From JAQVEM01 sp964556165 (GTDB lineage Bacteria; Actinomycetota; Humimicrobiia; Humimicrobiales; Humimicrobiaceae), in contig CAZKVH010000005.1 of the NCBI GenBank assembly GCA_964556165.1, forward strand, positions 1 through 64,000: DNA of 64,000 bases. Reading direction: 5' to 3'. The notes under the pieces are model-generated. The model worked only from the letters and a program-made list of their open reading frames with translations. It searched no databases and was not told the origin of the DNA. Every line of letters starts with the position of its first letter. The stretch's first letter is position 1. This document shows, one piece after another, positions 36,251 through 43,752 of this stretch. The translations under genes and the position numbers were made by a program.

Positions 36251-37885
36251 TTACATAGGGGGCATTCCACCGTATCCACCGCCCGGAGGCATTGCAGGTC
36301 CTGATTTCTCTTTCTCCGGTTTTTCTGCAACAACAACCTCGGTTGTAAGCATCAATGCTGCTATTGATGCTGCATTCTGAAGCGCACTCCTGGTAACCTT
36401 TGCAGGGTCTATAATTCCAGCATCTACCATGTTCACATATTTACCATTCAGCGCATCAAGCCCTTCTCCCGGGTTCATTTTTCTTACCTTCTCAACAATA
36501 ACCGAACCCTCGAGGCCTGCATTTGCTGCAATCTGTCTCAGCGGTTCTTCAAGAGCTTTGGCTACGATAGCTGCGCCTGTCCTTACATCACCTTCATATT
36601 TATCAAGGCTAATCTTTGGAATTATATTTATCAGCACTACTCCACCACCTGCAACAATACCTTCTTCAACTGCAGCCTTTGTAGCTGACAGAGCATCCTC
36701 TATCCTGTGTTTTTTCTCTTTTAATTCTACTTCTGTTGCAGCTCCTACTTTTATTACTGCAACACCACCGGATAGTTTGGCAAGTCTTTCCTGTAATTTT
36801 TCCTTATCAAAATCCGAGTCGCTTTGCTCTATCTCATTTTTAATCTGCTTTATCCTGCCCTTTATAGAATTCAGGGAACCTTTCCCTTCAACGATAGTCG
36901 TATTTTCCTTATCTACTTTAATCTGTCTTGCCGAACCAAGCATGTCAAGCGTAACATTTTCAAGTTTTACGCCAATTTCTTCGCTTATCACTTTACCGTC
37001 AGTTACAATGGCTATATCTTCAAGCATAGCCTTTCTTCTGTCGCCAAAACCGGGAGCTTTAACAGCAACAACAGTTAATGTTCCTCTCAGCTTGTTAACA
37101 ACTATGGTAGCCAGTGCTTCACCCTCGACATCTTCTGCAATTATTAAAAGTGGTTTCCCTGACTGTTGTATTTTTTCAAGAACAGGAATTAAATCCCCAA
37201 CTGCTGCTATCTTCTGATTTGCAATAAGAATATAAGGGTCATTTAATACAGCTTCCATTCTTTCTGCATCAGTAACCATATACGGGGACAGATAACCTTT
37301 ATCAAACTGCAGACCTTCGACCAGTTCTATCTCTATGCCGAATTTATTTGATTCCTCAACAGTAATAACTCCGTCTTTCCCTACTTTATCCATAGCATCA
37401 GCTATCGTATTACCAATATTTTCATCTGCTGCTGAGATAGCTGCCACTTCAGCTATTTTTTTCTTGTCAGTTGCAATATCATGACTCATTTTGCCTATTT
37501 CATCTACTACCGTGCTGACTGCTTCCTCTATACCCTTCTTTAGCAACATCGGATTTGCTCCTGCAGCCACATTTCTCAAGCCCTCTTTTACCAGAGCCTG
37601 TGCAAGTATAGTAGCTGTGGTTGTTCCATCACCTGCAACATCATTGGTCTTAGTGGCAACTTCCTTCACAAGCTGAACTCCTGCATTTTCAAAAACATCT
37701 TCCACTTCTATTTCTCTTGCTATGGTTACTCCGTCATTTGTAATTGTGGGAGCGCCATATTTCTTATCAAGCACCACATTTCTACCTTTAGGGCCAAGGG
37801 TAACTTTAATCGCATCAGCTATAATATTTACCCCTTTTTCAAGAGCCCTTCTTGCGGTCTCATCGTATTTCAATTCTTTAGCCAT
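36251..37885 (-). CDS. groL: 60 kDa chaperonin GroEL
   Basis: ATP-driven folding chamber subunit. All 544 residues are present, starting MAKELKYDETARRALEKGVN, with ATP-site motifs VTLGPKGRNVVLDKK and NDVAGDGTTTATILAQ. The apical substrate-binding region and AGGGVVLINIIPKI are intact. The C-terminus GGGYGGMPPM is a short version of the Gly-Met tail. GAAGGAGG precedes the ATG. It is co-transcribed with groES 33 bp upstream under CIRCE/HrcA control. Only one groEL copy is seen in the window, but actinobacteria often carry more. Confidence 0.98.
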   Translation of the reverse strand: MAKELKYDETARRALEKGVNIIADAIKVTLGPKGRNVVLDKKYGAPTITNDGVTIAREIEVEDVFENAGVQLVKEVATKTNDVAGDGTTTATILAQALVKEGLRNVAAGANPMLLKKGIEEAVSTVVDEIGKMSHDIATDKKKIAEVAAISAADENIGNTIADAMDKVGKDGVITVEESNKFGIEIELVEGLQFDKGYLSPYMVTDAERMEAVLNDPYILIANQKIAAVGDLIPVLEKIQQSGKPLLIIAEDVEGEALATIVVNKLRGTLTVVAVKAPGFGDRRKAMLEDIAIVTDGKVISEEIGVKLENVTLDMLGSARQIKVDKENTTIVEGKGSLNSIKGRIKQIKNEIEQSDSDFDKEKLQERLAKLSGGVAVIKVGAATEVELKEKKHRIEDALSATKAAVEEGIVAGGGVVLINIIPKISLDKYEGDVRTGAAIVAKALEEPLRQIAANAGLEGSVIVEKVRKMNPGEGLDALNGKYVNMVDAGIIDPAKVTRSALQNAASIAALMLTTEVVVAEKPEKEKSGPAMPPGGGYGGMPPM

Positions 37886-37918
37886 TATTTCTTTACCTCC
37901 TTCAAAAAATAAAAACTT

Positions 37919-38206
37919 TTACTCTACAATAGCAAGGATATCATTTTCCTTTATAATCAGGTATTCTTCTCCGTCAATTTTGACCTCGGTTCCTGAATAT
38001 TTGGAATAAAGTACCGTATCTCCAACCTTTACCTCCATTGGAACTTTATTACCCTTCTCATCTCTTGCGCCGCTACCAACTGCAATTACTTTTCCTTCCT
38101 GCGGTTTTTCTTTTGCAGAATCCGGAAGAACGATTCCGCTCTTGGTTTTTTCCTCGCTGGGATTTGGCTTAACCAGTAATCTGTCGCCAAGTGGTTTGTA
38201 TGCCAT
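37919..38206 (-). CDS. groS: 10 kDa co-chaperonin GroES
   Basis: Lid of the GroEL chamber. 95 residues starting MAYKPLGDRLLVKP, with the mobile-loop region EEKTKSGIVLPDSAKEKPQEG that binds GroEL, and the end YLIIKENDILAIVE. AAGGAGGA lies 6 bp before the ATG. It is the first gene of the groESL operon, with a CIRCE element 55 bp upstream. Confidence 0.98.
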   Translation of the reverse strand: MAYKPLGDRLLVKPNPSEEKTKSGIVLPDSAKEKPQEGKVIAVGSGARDEKGNKVPMEVKVGDTVLYSKYSGTEVKIDGEEYLIIKENDILAIVE

Positions 38207-38260
38207 TATACTTCCTCCTTTTTATTAATTTGTGCATTTAATTAAATACATTAAATAAAG

Positions 38261-38287
38261 TTAGCACTCTCATGTATAGACTGCTGA
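38261..38287 (-). promoter_or_regulatory. CIRCE operator (HrcA site) before groES
   Basis: Plus-strand TTAGCACTC, a 9-bp spacer, then GACTGCTGA. The first arm is a perfect match to CIRCE; the second matches the consensus GAGTGCTAA at 7 of 9 positions. It lies between a minus-strand TATAAT (38302-38307) and the groES start, in the 5' untranslated region as usual for CIRCE. HrcA is encoded at 21883-22932. Confidence 0.88.
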
Positions 38288-38382
38288 CATTAAAGAATAA
38301 TATTATAACGAATATAAAAAATCAAGAAAAAATTATGTAAAAAATTATAGAAAATCTCATACATACAGACTAAAAATATCAC

Positions 38383-39438
38383 TCAAACATCACTTCTGGA
38401 ATATACATCAACTTCAAGGCTGTCAAATCTTTTTTTTAGGAACCTGTAGTAACCAAGGCATGCTACCATCACTGCATTGTCCATACAGAGAGGCATTGGA
38501 GGAACAAATATTTTTATACCCGATTCTTCTCCTCTTTTCAGGAATTCTCTCCTCAGCTCGCTATTGGCGGCGACTCCACCGCTCACCAGTATCTTTTCCG
38601 CATCAAACTCCTTTGCTGCTCTTAATGTTTTTTCGGTCAAAACCTCCACTATCGCTCTCTGGAAACTTGCAACGAGATGGGGTATGTTTTCTTTTGAGGT
38701 TAGGCTCTTATCCTTCTTAGTTCTGTAAATCAAAGAAGTCTTAAGTCCGCTAAAACTAAAATTATAATCACCGCTTTCCATCATCGGCCTCGGAAAATCT
38801 ATGTAATGCGGATCCCCGCTCTGAGCCAGTCTGTCAATAACAGGACCGCCCGGATAACCGAGATTTAAATATCTCGCAATTTTATCATAAGCTTCGCCTG
38901 CAGCATCGTCCAGAGTATGGCCTATTTGTTTTACGTTCCATTCTTTATCAACATAGTAAAGGCTTGAATGCCCTCCCGATACAATGAGTCCTATAAAACC
39001 ACCGGAGATACCGGGGTTATCAAGGATGTTTGAATATATGTGCGCCTCAAGATGATTGACCGCAATAATGGGTATATTCCTGGAGTAGCTTATAGCCTTG
39101 GCTGCGCCCATTCCAACCAGAAGCGAACCTATAAGACCGGGTCTATTCGTGACGCTGACCGCATCGATGTCATCAAAGCCGCATCCCGCTTTTTTTAGCG
39201 CCTCACCTATAATTATATCTATTACCTCTATGTGTTTTCTTGAAGCTATTTCAGGAACGATACCGCCATATTTTCTATGTATCTCCTCCTGTGAAGAAAC
39301 TATATTTGACAGAATCACAGAACCATTTTTTACAACCGCAGCACAGCTGTCGTCACAGGAAGTCTCTATACCCAGTATATTTATATCTCCCCTTATGGCT
39401 TCTTCTCTAATTATACCTTCCGGAGTTCCGGCTTTCAT
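38383..39438 (-). CDS. tsaD: tRNA N6-threonylcarbamoyladenosine transferase TsaD
   Basis: Catalytic subunit of the bacterial t6A37 complex, transferring threonylcarbamoyl from its AMP ester to tRNA. It is an ASKHA-fold protein with ILGIETSCDDSCAAVV near the start, metal ligands H129 and H133 in NHLEAH, the VSGGHSSL loop and SGGVAANSELR near the C-terminus. It has an N-terminal extension of about 18 residues before the core; the strong AAAGGAG before the ATG supports this start. It follows tsaB and tsaE in the same direction, and partners genetically with mtaB. Confidence 0.96.
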   Translation of the reverse strand: MKAGTPEGIIREEAIRGDINILGIETSCDDSCAAVVKNGSVILSNIVSSQEEIHRKYGGIVPEIASRKHIEVIDIIIGEALKKAGCGFDDIDAVSVTNRPGLIGSLLVGMGAAKAISYSRNIPIIAVNHLEAHIYSNILDNPGISGGFIGLIVSGGHSSLYYVDKEWNVKQIGHTLDDAAGEAYDKIARYLNLGYPGGPVIDRLAQSGDPHYIDFPRPMMESGDYNFSFSGLKTSLIYRTKKDKSLTSKENIPHLVASFQRAIVEVLTEKTLRAAKEFDAEKILVSGGVAANSELRREFLKRGEESGIKIFVPPMPLCMDNAVMVACLGYYRFLKKRFDSLEVDVYSRSDV

Positions 39439-39584
39439 TTTATCTCCTTTGAAAAACTATCAGTAACTATCAGCTATATATCACGGGTTTTATCCCTGAA
39501 CCTATTAAATTTACTTCTTTTAATTATCTTTATTTAATATTCTTTCTCTATCTAATATTTTTAAAAATTTATTTAGATGCTCAA

Positions 39585-40430
39585 TTACATAGAACTATTA
39601 TCTTTATCATTCACTACAAACGGAATGAATTCCCTCACGTAAAACGAAGTAAGGTTTTTAACTTTAACTTTATTTAAAAAATTATAATACGCGCAGACAT
39701 TTACATATCCTGATCGGGGGTAAACTGTTTTTTTATCAAGTTTAAAAATGCTATCCTTCCTAATTATGCGAGCCAGGGTCTCTCTGTAACTTAAATGACA
39801 GTTGCCTCCTATAAGGATAACCTGACTCCCATGTTCAGCAGAAATTCCCGTAACTCCTGAAACATTTCCACTCCATAATTTATCAAGGAAAGCTTCCAGC
39901 TTATCATAGCGGACAAGGTACCTCTCACCTTTCCTTTTTATAAAAAATCTATCTTTCTTTAAATCAATTCCAGCAATACAGTCTCTGTCGCTAACAGCTT
40001 CAGGGTAAACGCTATAAAAAGCGAAATAAACCTCCTTCTTCCTGACATCAAGACACGGCATCATAAAAGGAGAAACATCCCTTTTAAGACAACCGGCAAT
40101 AAGATTGATATTGTTCAGAACCATTCCAACCGTAACAGCATCAAGCGAATTAATCCCAAACGCCGGTTTACCCTCCAGGTAAGATAACATCTTTATAACA
40201 GTAACACCGATTCGGGTACCCGTGAAATCACCCGGTCCATGATTTACCCCAAAAACATCTATATCTTTTAATCCAAGCTTTGATTTCTTTAATGCTTTAT
40301 CCAGCATCCCCATTATATTTACCATATGCCCTCTGCCACCCCGGCTGATTACTTCCGAAATAATCCTGCCGTCGCGGCTAACAGCTACACTCAGGTATTT
40401 TGTACTGCTGTCAATTCCTAAAACATTCAT
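39585..40430 (-). CDS. tsaB: t6A biosynthesis protein TsaB
   Basis: Non-catalytic partner of TsaD in t6A37 formation. MNVLGIDSSTKYLSVAV begins the ASKHA fold, followed by the family signature VNHGPGDFTGTRIGVTVIKML. The C-terminal part is divergent and, at about 281 residues in total, somewhat longer than the usual 220-240. I chose the ATG at 40430 because it starts right at the conserved fold; the upstream TTG at 40445 is a weaker alternative. It lies between tsaE and tsaD. Confidence 0.9.
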   Translation of the reverse strand: MNVLGIDSSTKYLSVAVSRDGRIISEVISRGGRGHMVNIMGMLDKALKKSKLGLKDIDVFGVNHGPGDFTGTRIGVTVIKMLSYLEGKPAFGINSLDAVTVGMVLNNINLIAGCLKRDVSPFMMPCLDVRKKEVYFAFYSVYPEAVSDRDCIAGIDLKKDRFFIKRKGERYLVRYDKLEAFLDKLWSGNVSGVTGISAEHGSQVILIGGNCHLSYRETLARIIRKDSIFKLDKKTVYPRSGYVNVCAYYNFLNKVKVKNLTSFYVREFIPFVVNDKDNSSM

Positions 40431-40531
40431 TTTTCTATATCCCAATAATGCTTTTTAAAAATTTTAAAAACTGCCTTGCTTATAAACTTACTAATACAGC
40501 ATTTGCGGCATATTTTTTTAATATATAACTT

Positions 40532-41035
40532 CTATTCTTTGCTTTTGCCTAACATTTTTTTTAATTCCTCAAGCCTTCTATTCCAGTAACCGCTCGAACT
40601 CCTGAAAACTATTTTTCTTTTTGTTTCTGTGTCATCCTCGCCCTTAAGGTAGCTGAGGTTAACCTCTAAAAAATCCTTTTTTATATATTTTTTTATTTTA
40701 TCTCCCCATTCTATGCAAACAATAGAACTGCTGCTGTATATGTAATCATCGATTCCAGTATCTTCTATCTCACCAGTATCCCCCAGCCTGTACAGGTCCA
40801 CATGCACGAGGCTTCTGGATTTATCAATCCTGTACTCGTTTAGAATTGCAAAACTCGGGCTGGAAAAATTTTCGGTAATCCCCAGGCTTTCAGCTATACC
40901 GGATATAAAGGTGGTCTTGCCCCCGCCAAGCTCCCCCGTAAAAAGAATAACATTGCCTCCTGAAAGAATATTTGAGAAAATCTTTCCGATTTTTTTGGTG
41001 AAAACTGAAGAATTTGAAATTACCTCAATTTGCAT
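40532..41035 (-). CDS. tsaE: t6A biosynthesis ATPase TsaE
   Basis: P-loop ATPase that resets the TsaB-TsaD complex. Walker A is GELGGGKTT (34-42). FSSPSFAILNEYRI, LVHVDLYRL and IVCIEWGDKI are the usual family segments. The 167 residues are normal. Its ATG is 1 bp after the udg stop, so the pair is coupled. Together with tsaB and tsaD it gives three of the four t6A genes; tsaC/Sua5 is not in the window. Confidence 0.95.
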   Translation of the reverse strand: MQIEVISNSSVFTKKIGKIFSNILSGGNVILFTGELGGGKTTFISGIAESLGITENFSSPSFAILNEYRIDKSRSLVHVDLYRLGDTGEIEDTGIDDYIYSSSSIVCIEWGDKIKKYIKKDFLEVNLSYLKGEDDTETKRKIVFRSSSGYWNRRLEELKKMLGKSKE

Positions 41036-41036
41036 A

Positions 41037-41690
41037 TTAAAAGAGCCCTAACTGTTCACTTGTGTTATCTTCGCTTCCAGATTCAATACTTACAATATCT
41101 TCCTGATAACCAGTCTCCTCCGGCTTAGACTCAATAAGCTTTTTTATTTTCTGAAAATCCTGCCTTAAAATCTCCATTCTCGAAGGAGTATAAAGCACAG
41201 CAGCAGGATGGTTAATAGGCATAACAATGCGGTTATTAACTTTAAATATCTTTCCCCTCAGACCTGTAATCCCCTTATATGTGTTAAGAAGCACCTGGGT
41301 TGAAAATTTACCCATGGTACATATTATTTTTGGGTCAATTATTTCTATCTGCCTGAAAAGATAGCCCTTGCAGGCATCAATCTCTTCTATCCTCGGGTCC
41401 CTATTCCCCGGCGGCCTGCATTTTAAAACGTTTGCAATGAAAACCTCGTTTCTCGTCATGCCAATTGAATCAAGAAGCTCATCAAGAATCCTTCCTGCCT
41501 GTCCTACAAAAGGAAGTCCCTGCAGGTCTTCGTTTTTCCCGGGTGCCTCGCCAACAAGCATAATTTCAGCACTGGCGCTCCCACCACCGAAAACAAGCTT
41601 TGTCCTGGTTTTTGAAAGCTCACATTTTGTACAATCTTTAATCTTTAAATAAAAGTCCTTTAGCTTTTCTCTCCTGTCATATTCTTCCAT
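41037..41690 (-). CDS. Uracil-DNA glycosylase, type 4 (Fe-S), with a clamp-binding tail
   Basis: Removes uracil from DNA after cytosine deamination or dUMP misincorporation. Family 4 features are visible: 4Fe-4S ligands C20, C23, C91 and C107, the active-site motif GEAPGKNEDLQGLPFVG (48-64), NVLKCRPPGNRDP and INHPAAVLY. Residues about 180-217 are a Ser/Glu-rich disordered tail ending in EQLGLF, which matches the QLxLF beta-clamp-binding consensus and would tether the enzyme to DnaN. It starts the udg-tsaE-tsaB-tsaD unit behind a good promoter (41722-41750). Confidence 0.92.
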   Translation of the reverse strand: MEEYDRREKLKDFYLKIKDCTKCELSKTRTKLVFGGGSASAEIMLVGEAPGKNEDLQGLPFVGQAGRILDELLDSIGMTRNEVFIANVLKCRPPGNRDPRIEEIDACKGYLFRQIEIIDPKIICTMGKFSTQVLLNTYKGITGLRGKIFKVNNRIVMPINHPAAVLYTPSRMEILRQDFQKIKKLIESKPEETGYQEDIVSIESGSEDNTSEQLGLF

Positions 41691-41721
41691 ATATTTTTAT
41701 GTCCCCCGGGTTTTTACTTTA

Positions 41722-41750
41722 TTTATAACTAATAATATTACATACTTCAA
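41722..41750 (-). promoter_or_regulatory. Promoter of the udg-tsaEBD unit
   Basis: Minus-strand TTGAAG (41745-41750), a 17-bp spacer and TATAAA (41722-41727), about 30 bp before the udg ATG in the divergent gap between udg and the plus-strand lipoprotein gene. Confidence 0.6.
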
Positions 41751-41845
41751 TATTTATATACATCTTCATTTACAAAATATTAAAATTTCTTTATCATAAG
41801 ATTGAAAGGTTGTAAGAACAACAATATATGAAAAAAAGGATAAAT

Positions 41846-42256
41846 ATGAAGACAAAAGCAGCAATTTTCCCTCTTATCGCAACACTTATCCTTGCAGCGC
41901 TTATCGGAGGCTGCAGCCAGGGTCCGGTTGAAGTTGAAGAAGTTATAATGTGCAAAGATGTGGACAGCGAATACAACCCTGTAGAGCCTACCGATGTTTT
42001 CCCGGCAGGGACCACTATCGTTTACGCAGCAGTAAAAGTTAACAACATAACCCCCGAAGATAAGATAACCACAATATGGAACTACCTTGAAACAGGAGAA
42101 GAAATCAATCTAACTGACTTTACGACAGAACAAAGCGGTTCTGGTTACATAGGTTTCAGTCTCGAAGTTTCTGAAGGTTTTCCCACAGGTAGATACACCG
42201 CAGTGGTTTATCTTAATAACAAAGAGGTTAAGTCTGCTGAATTTTCAGTAGAGTAG
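41846..42256 (+). CDS. Small lipoprotein with an Ig-like beta domain
   Basis: Predicted membrane-anchored extracellular lipoprotein of 136 residues. The type II signal peptide runs from MKTKAAIF to the lipobox LIGGC. The mature part has a beta-rich pattern with AGTTIVYAAVKVNNI, TTIWNYLETGEEI and a C-terminal GFPTGRYTAVVYLNNKEV segment, as in small Ig-like or accessory domains. No specific function can be named. I chose the ATG at 41846 because AAAGGA lies 5 bp upstream; an ATG at 41828 is in frame. It stands alone on the plus strand. Confidence 0.75.
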   Translation: MKTKAAIFPLIATLILAALIGGCSQGPVEVEEVIMCKDVDSEYNPVEPTDVFPAGTTIVYAAVKVNNITPEDKITTIWNYLETGEEINLTDFTTEQSGSGYIGFSLEVSEGFPTGRYTAVVYLNNKEVKSAEFSVE

Positions 42257-42281
42257 TTTTTTTTACTGATGGTAATAAATT

Positions 42282-42509
42282 TTAACCGACTGCGATGCAT
42301 GTCAGAGTGCGCGAAACCCCATCAACTTTTTGAATCTTATCTACTATCATACTTGTAAGAGAAGAAGTATCAGGAGCTTCAACAAATGCAATTATGTCAT
42401 ACGGTCCAACTGTCATATAAGCACTCTTTACGCCTTCTACTTTCTTAACAGAATCCAGAGCATTTATTGCTTTTCCTGCATCAGCCGTAATAAGAATATA
42501 TGCCTGCAT
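42282..42509 (-). CDS. Stand-alone Lrp/AsnC-type ligand-binding (RAM) domain protein
   Basis: A 75-residue protein made only of the alpha/beta effector domain of Lrp/AsnC regulators, with no DNA-binding helix-turn-helix. The pattern MQAYILITADAGKAINALDSV, KVEGVKSAYMTVGPYDIIAFVEA and the end VDGVSRTLTCIAVG is typical. Such proteins form decamers or similar assemblies that bind amino acids and may modulate full-length regulators. A strong GGAGGTG precedes the ATG. No partner regulator lies next to it. Confidence 0.88.
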   Translation of the reverse strand: MQAYILITADAGKAINALDSVKKVEGVKSAYMTVGPYDIIAFVEAPDTSSLTSMIVDKIQKVDGVSRTLTCIAVG

Positions 42510-42606
42510 CTTTTCACCTCCAATCTTAACTTAAATAAAAAAGAATTTTATTCTGTTTTCCTAACCTACAATTCAATGCTAAAACAAACATCAGGGTTTA
42601 TCAACT

Positions 42607-42876
42607 TCAGATAAACCTTATTTCAAGCCTTTTGCCAAGACAATCCGCTATTTTCTTTAATTTAGATAAAGTCGGGTTATAACTTCCACTCTCAAGCCTT
42701 GAAATATTTGGCTGACTGTCGCCAATTAATTCAGCCAGTTCTTTTTGAGTTATTTTATTTTCTCTTCTTAAAAAAATAAGCTGGCTGATAATCTGGTATT
42801 CAGGCTCAAGATTTTTTAATTCTTTTATAACCTCCGGGTCTTTATTTATTATTCTTTTAGCTTCTTTCCATTCCAT
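42607..42876 (-). CDS. HigA-like XRE-family antitoxin
   Basis: 89-residue helix-turn-helix protein downstream of a RelE/HigB-like toxin gene. The Cro/CI-type HTH runs from about residue 35 (ISQLIFLRRENKITQKELAELIGDSQPNISRLESGSYNPTL in part) to about 75. As an antitoxin it would neutralise the toxin and repress the operon. It starts 7 bp after the toxin stop, giving the toxin-first order of HigBA modules. An operator-like palindrome lies before the toxin gene. Confidence 0.85.
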   Translation of the reverse strand: MEWKEAKRIINKDPEVIKELKNLEPEYQIISQLIFLRRENKITQKELAELIGDSQPNISRLESGSYNPTLSKLKKIADCLGKRLEIRFI

Positions 42877-42883
42877 AATTATT

Positions 42884-43246
42884 TTAACCCTTTATTCTAT
42901 TTATATAATCAATCATCCGATTTCTTGCTATTTCTAACTCATCCCGGGGAGTCTTACTTCTTTTTTTACAAAAAGCATCAATAAGAACAAATTTATTTTG
43001 ATTGTATAAAAAATATATGACTCTTAAGAAGGACTTACCATATCTAATTCTTAACTCCCATAAATCTTTATACCTTTCTCCTTTAATTTTTCGCTTATAA
43101 GGATGGGGCAAATATATTCCATGTAACTCCAGCAAATCTATTTCTTTTTCTATTTTAGCTCTTTGTTTTGGCAAAAGAGTCTGTATGTAATCTAAAACAG
43201 GGCATTCCCCATTTGGTCTTTTATATAGCTCTATTTTCCAGTTCAT
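42884..43246 (-). CDS. HigB/RelE-like toxin (Gp49-like family)
   Basis: 120-residue protein of the phage-derived Gp49-like branch of the RelE/ParE superfamily, likely a ribosome-dependent mRNA interferase. The pattern WKIELYKRPNGECPVLDYI, a basic linker with PHPYKRKIKGERYKDLWELRIRYGKSFLRVIYF, and FVLIDAFCKKRSKTPRDELEIARNR is characteristic, with the basic residues of RelE-type active sites. It precedes its antitoxin and sits 3 bp after a perfect palindrome. The module separates housekeeping genes from the Tad operon. Confidence 0.85.
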   Translation of the reverse strand: MNWKIELYKRPNGECPVLDYIQTLLPKQRAKIEKEIDLLELHGIYLPHPYKRKIKGERYKDLWELRIRYGKSFLRVIYFLYNQNKFVLIDAFCKKRSKTPRDELEIARNRMIDYINRIKG

Positions 43247-43248
43247 TA

Positions 43249-43266
43249 TATATCATTTATGATATA
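43249..43266 (-). promoter_or_regulatory. Palindromic operator before the higBA-like pair
   Basis: Perfect 8-2-8 inverted repeat TATATCAT-TT-ATGATATA ending 3 bp before the toxin start codon. The position suits autorepression by the HTH antitoxin or toxin-antitoxin complex. No strong promoter hexamers were assigned. Confidence 0.6.
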
Positions 43267-43299
43267 CTTTCAATGTAATTTTAATCTATTTTATAATTG

Positions 43300-43752
43300 C
43301 TACTTAATTCTTCTCAGCCTGCCATTTGCGCTTGTGTGAATTGTTATATTATCTATTGAAATTATCTTTAAGAAAAAGCAGCTTATTTCTGCCTCGCAAC
43401 TTACTTCTATATATTTTGGGTTATCGATGCTTTCTATTACATCGTAATCTAAATAATTTATTTTACAGCCATCTGCATCTTTATAGTTTTTATAGAAATA
43501 TTCATAAATTATATCAGGATAATCATCTGCCAGTCTGTTAACACCAAGATTCTGGGCTGCTTCGATATCGATGCACTTTGAAGCTTCTTCTGCTGCAATC
43601 ATGCAGGCTTTATTTATTTCTTCTTTGTACAGGAAAGCTCTCCCTATATCAACAACAAATCCAGTTAACAAAATAAAGATGGGCATAAGTATAGCTACCG
43701 TAATCAGTATCGAGCCTTTACTAACTTTAAGGCTAAAATTCAAACTCTTCAT
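43300..43752 (-). CDS. TadE/TadG-like pseudopilin of the Tad pilus
   Basis: 150-residue protein with a short positively charged leader, GSILITVAILMPIFILLTGFVV membrane helix (about 13-34) and an extracellular domain with four cysteines. The helix and Gly-Ser-x-Leu start resemble TadE/TadG minor pilins, though a canonical prepilin site is less clear than in the TadE at 45704. It is the last gene of the Tad operon; its start overlaps the tryptophan-repeat gene by 20 bp, so the two are coupled. It may anchor or cap the pilus. Confidence 0.65.
   Translation of the reverse strand: MKSLNFSLKVSKGSILITVAILMPIFILLTGFVVDIGRAFLYKEEINKACMIAAEEASKCIDIEAAQNLGVNRLADDYPDIIYEYFYKNYKDADGCKINYLDYDVIESIDNPKYIEVSCEAEISCFFLKIISIDNITIHTSANGRLRRIK

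Noticed and set aside
36429..37217. Plus-strand open frame of 262 codons opposite groEL
   Set aside because: It is the antisense shadow of a strongly conserved gene, with Ser/Thr/Pro-rich composition and no RBS or family match.
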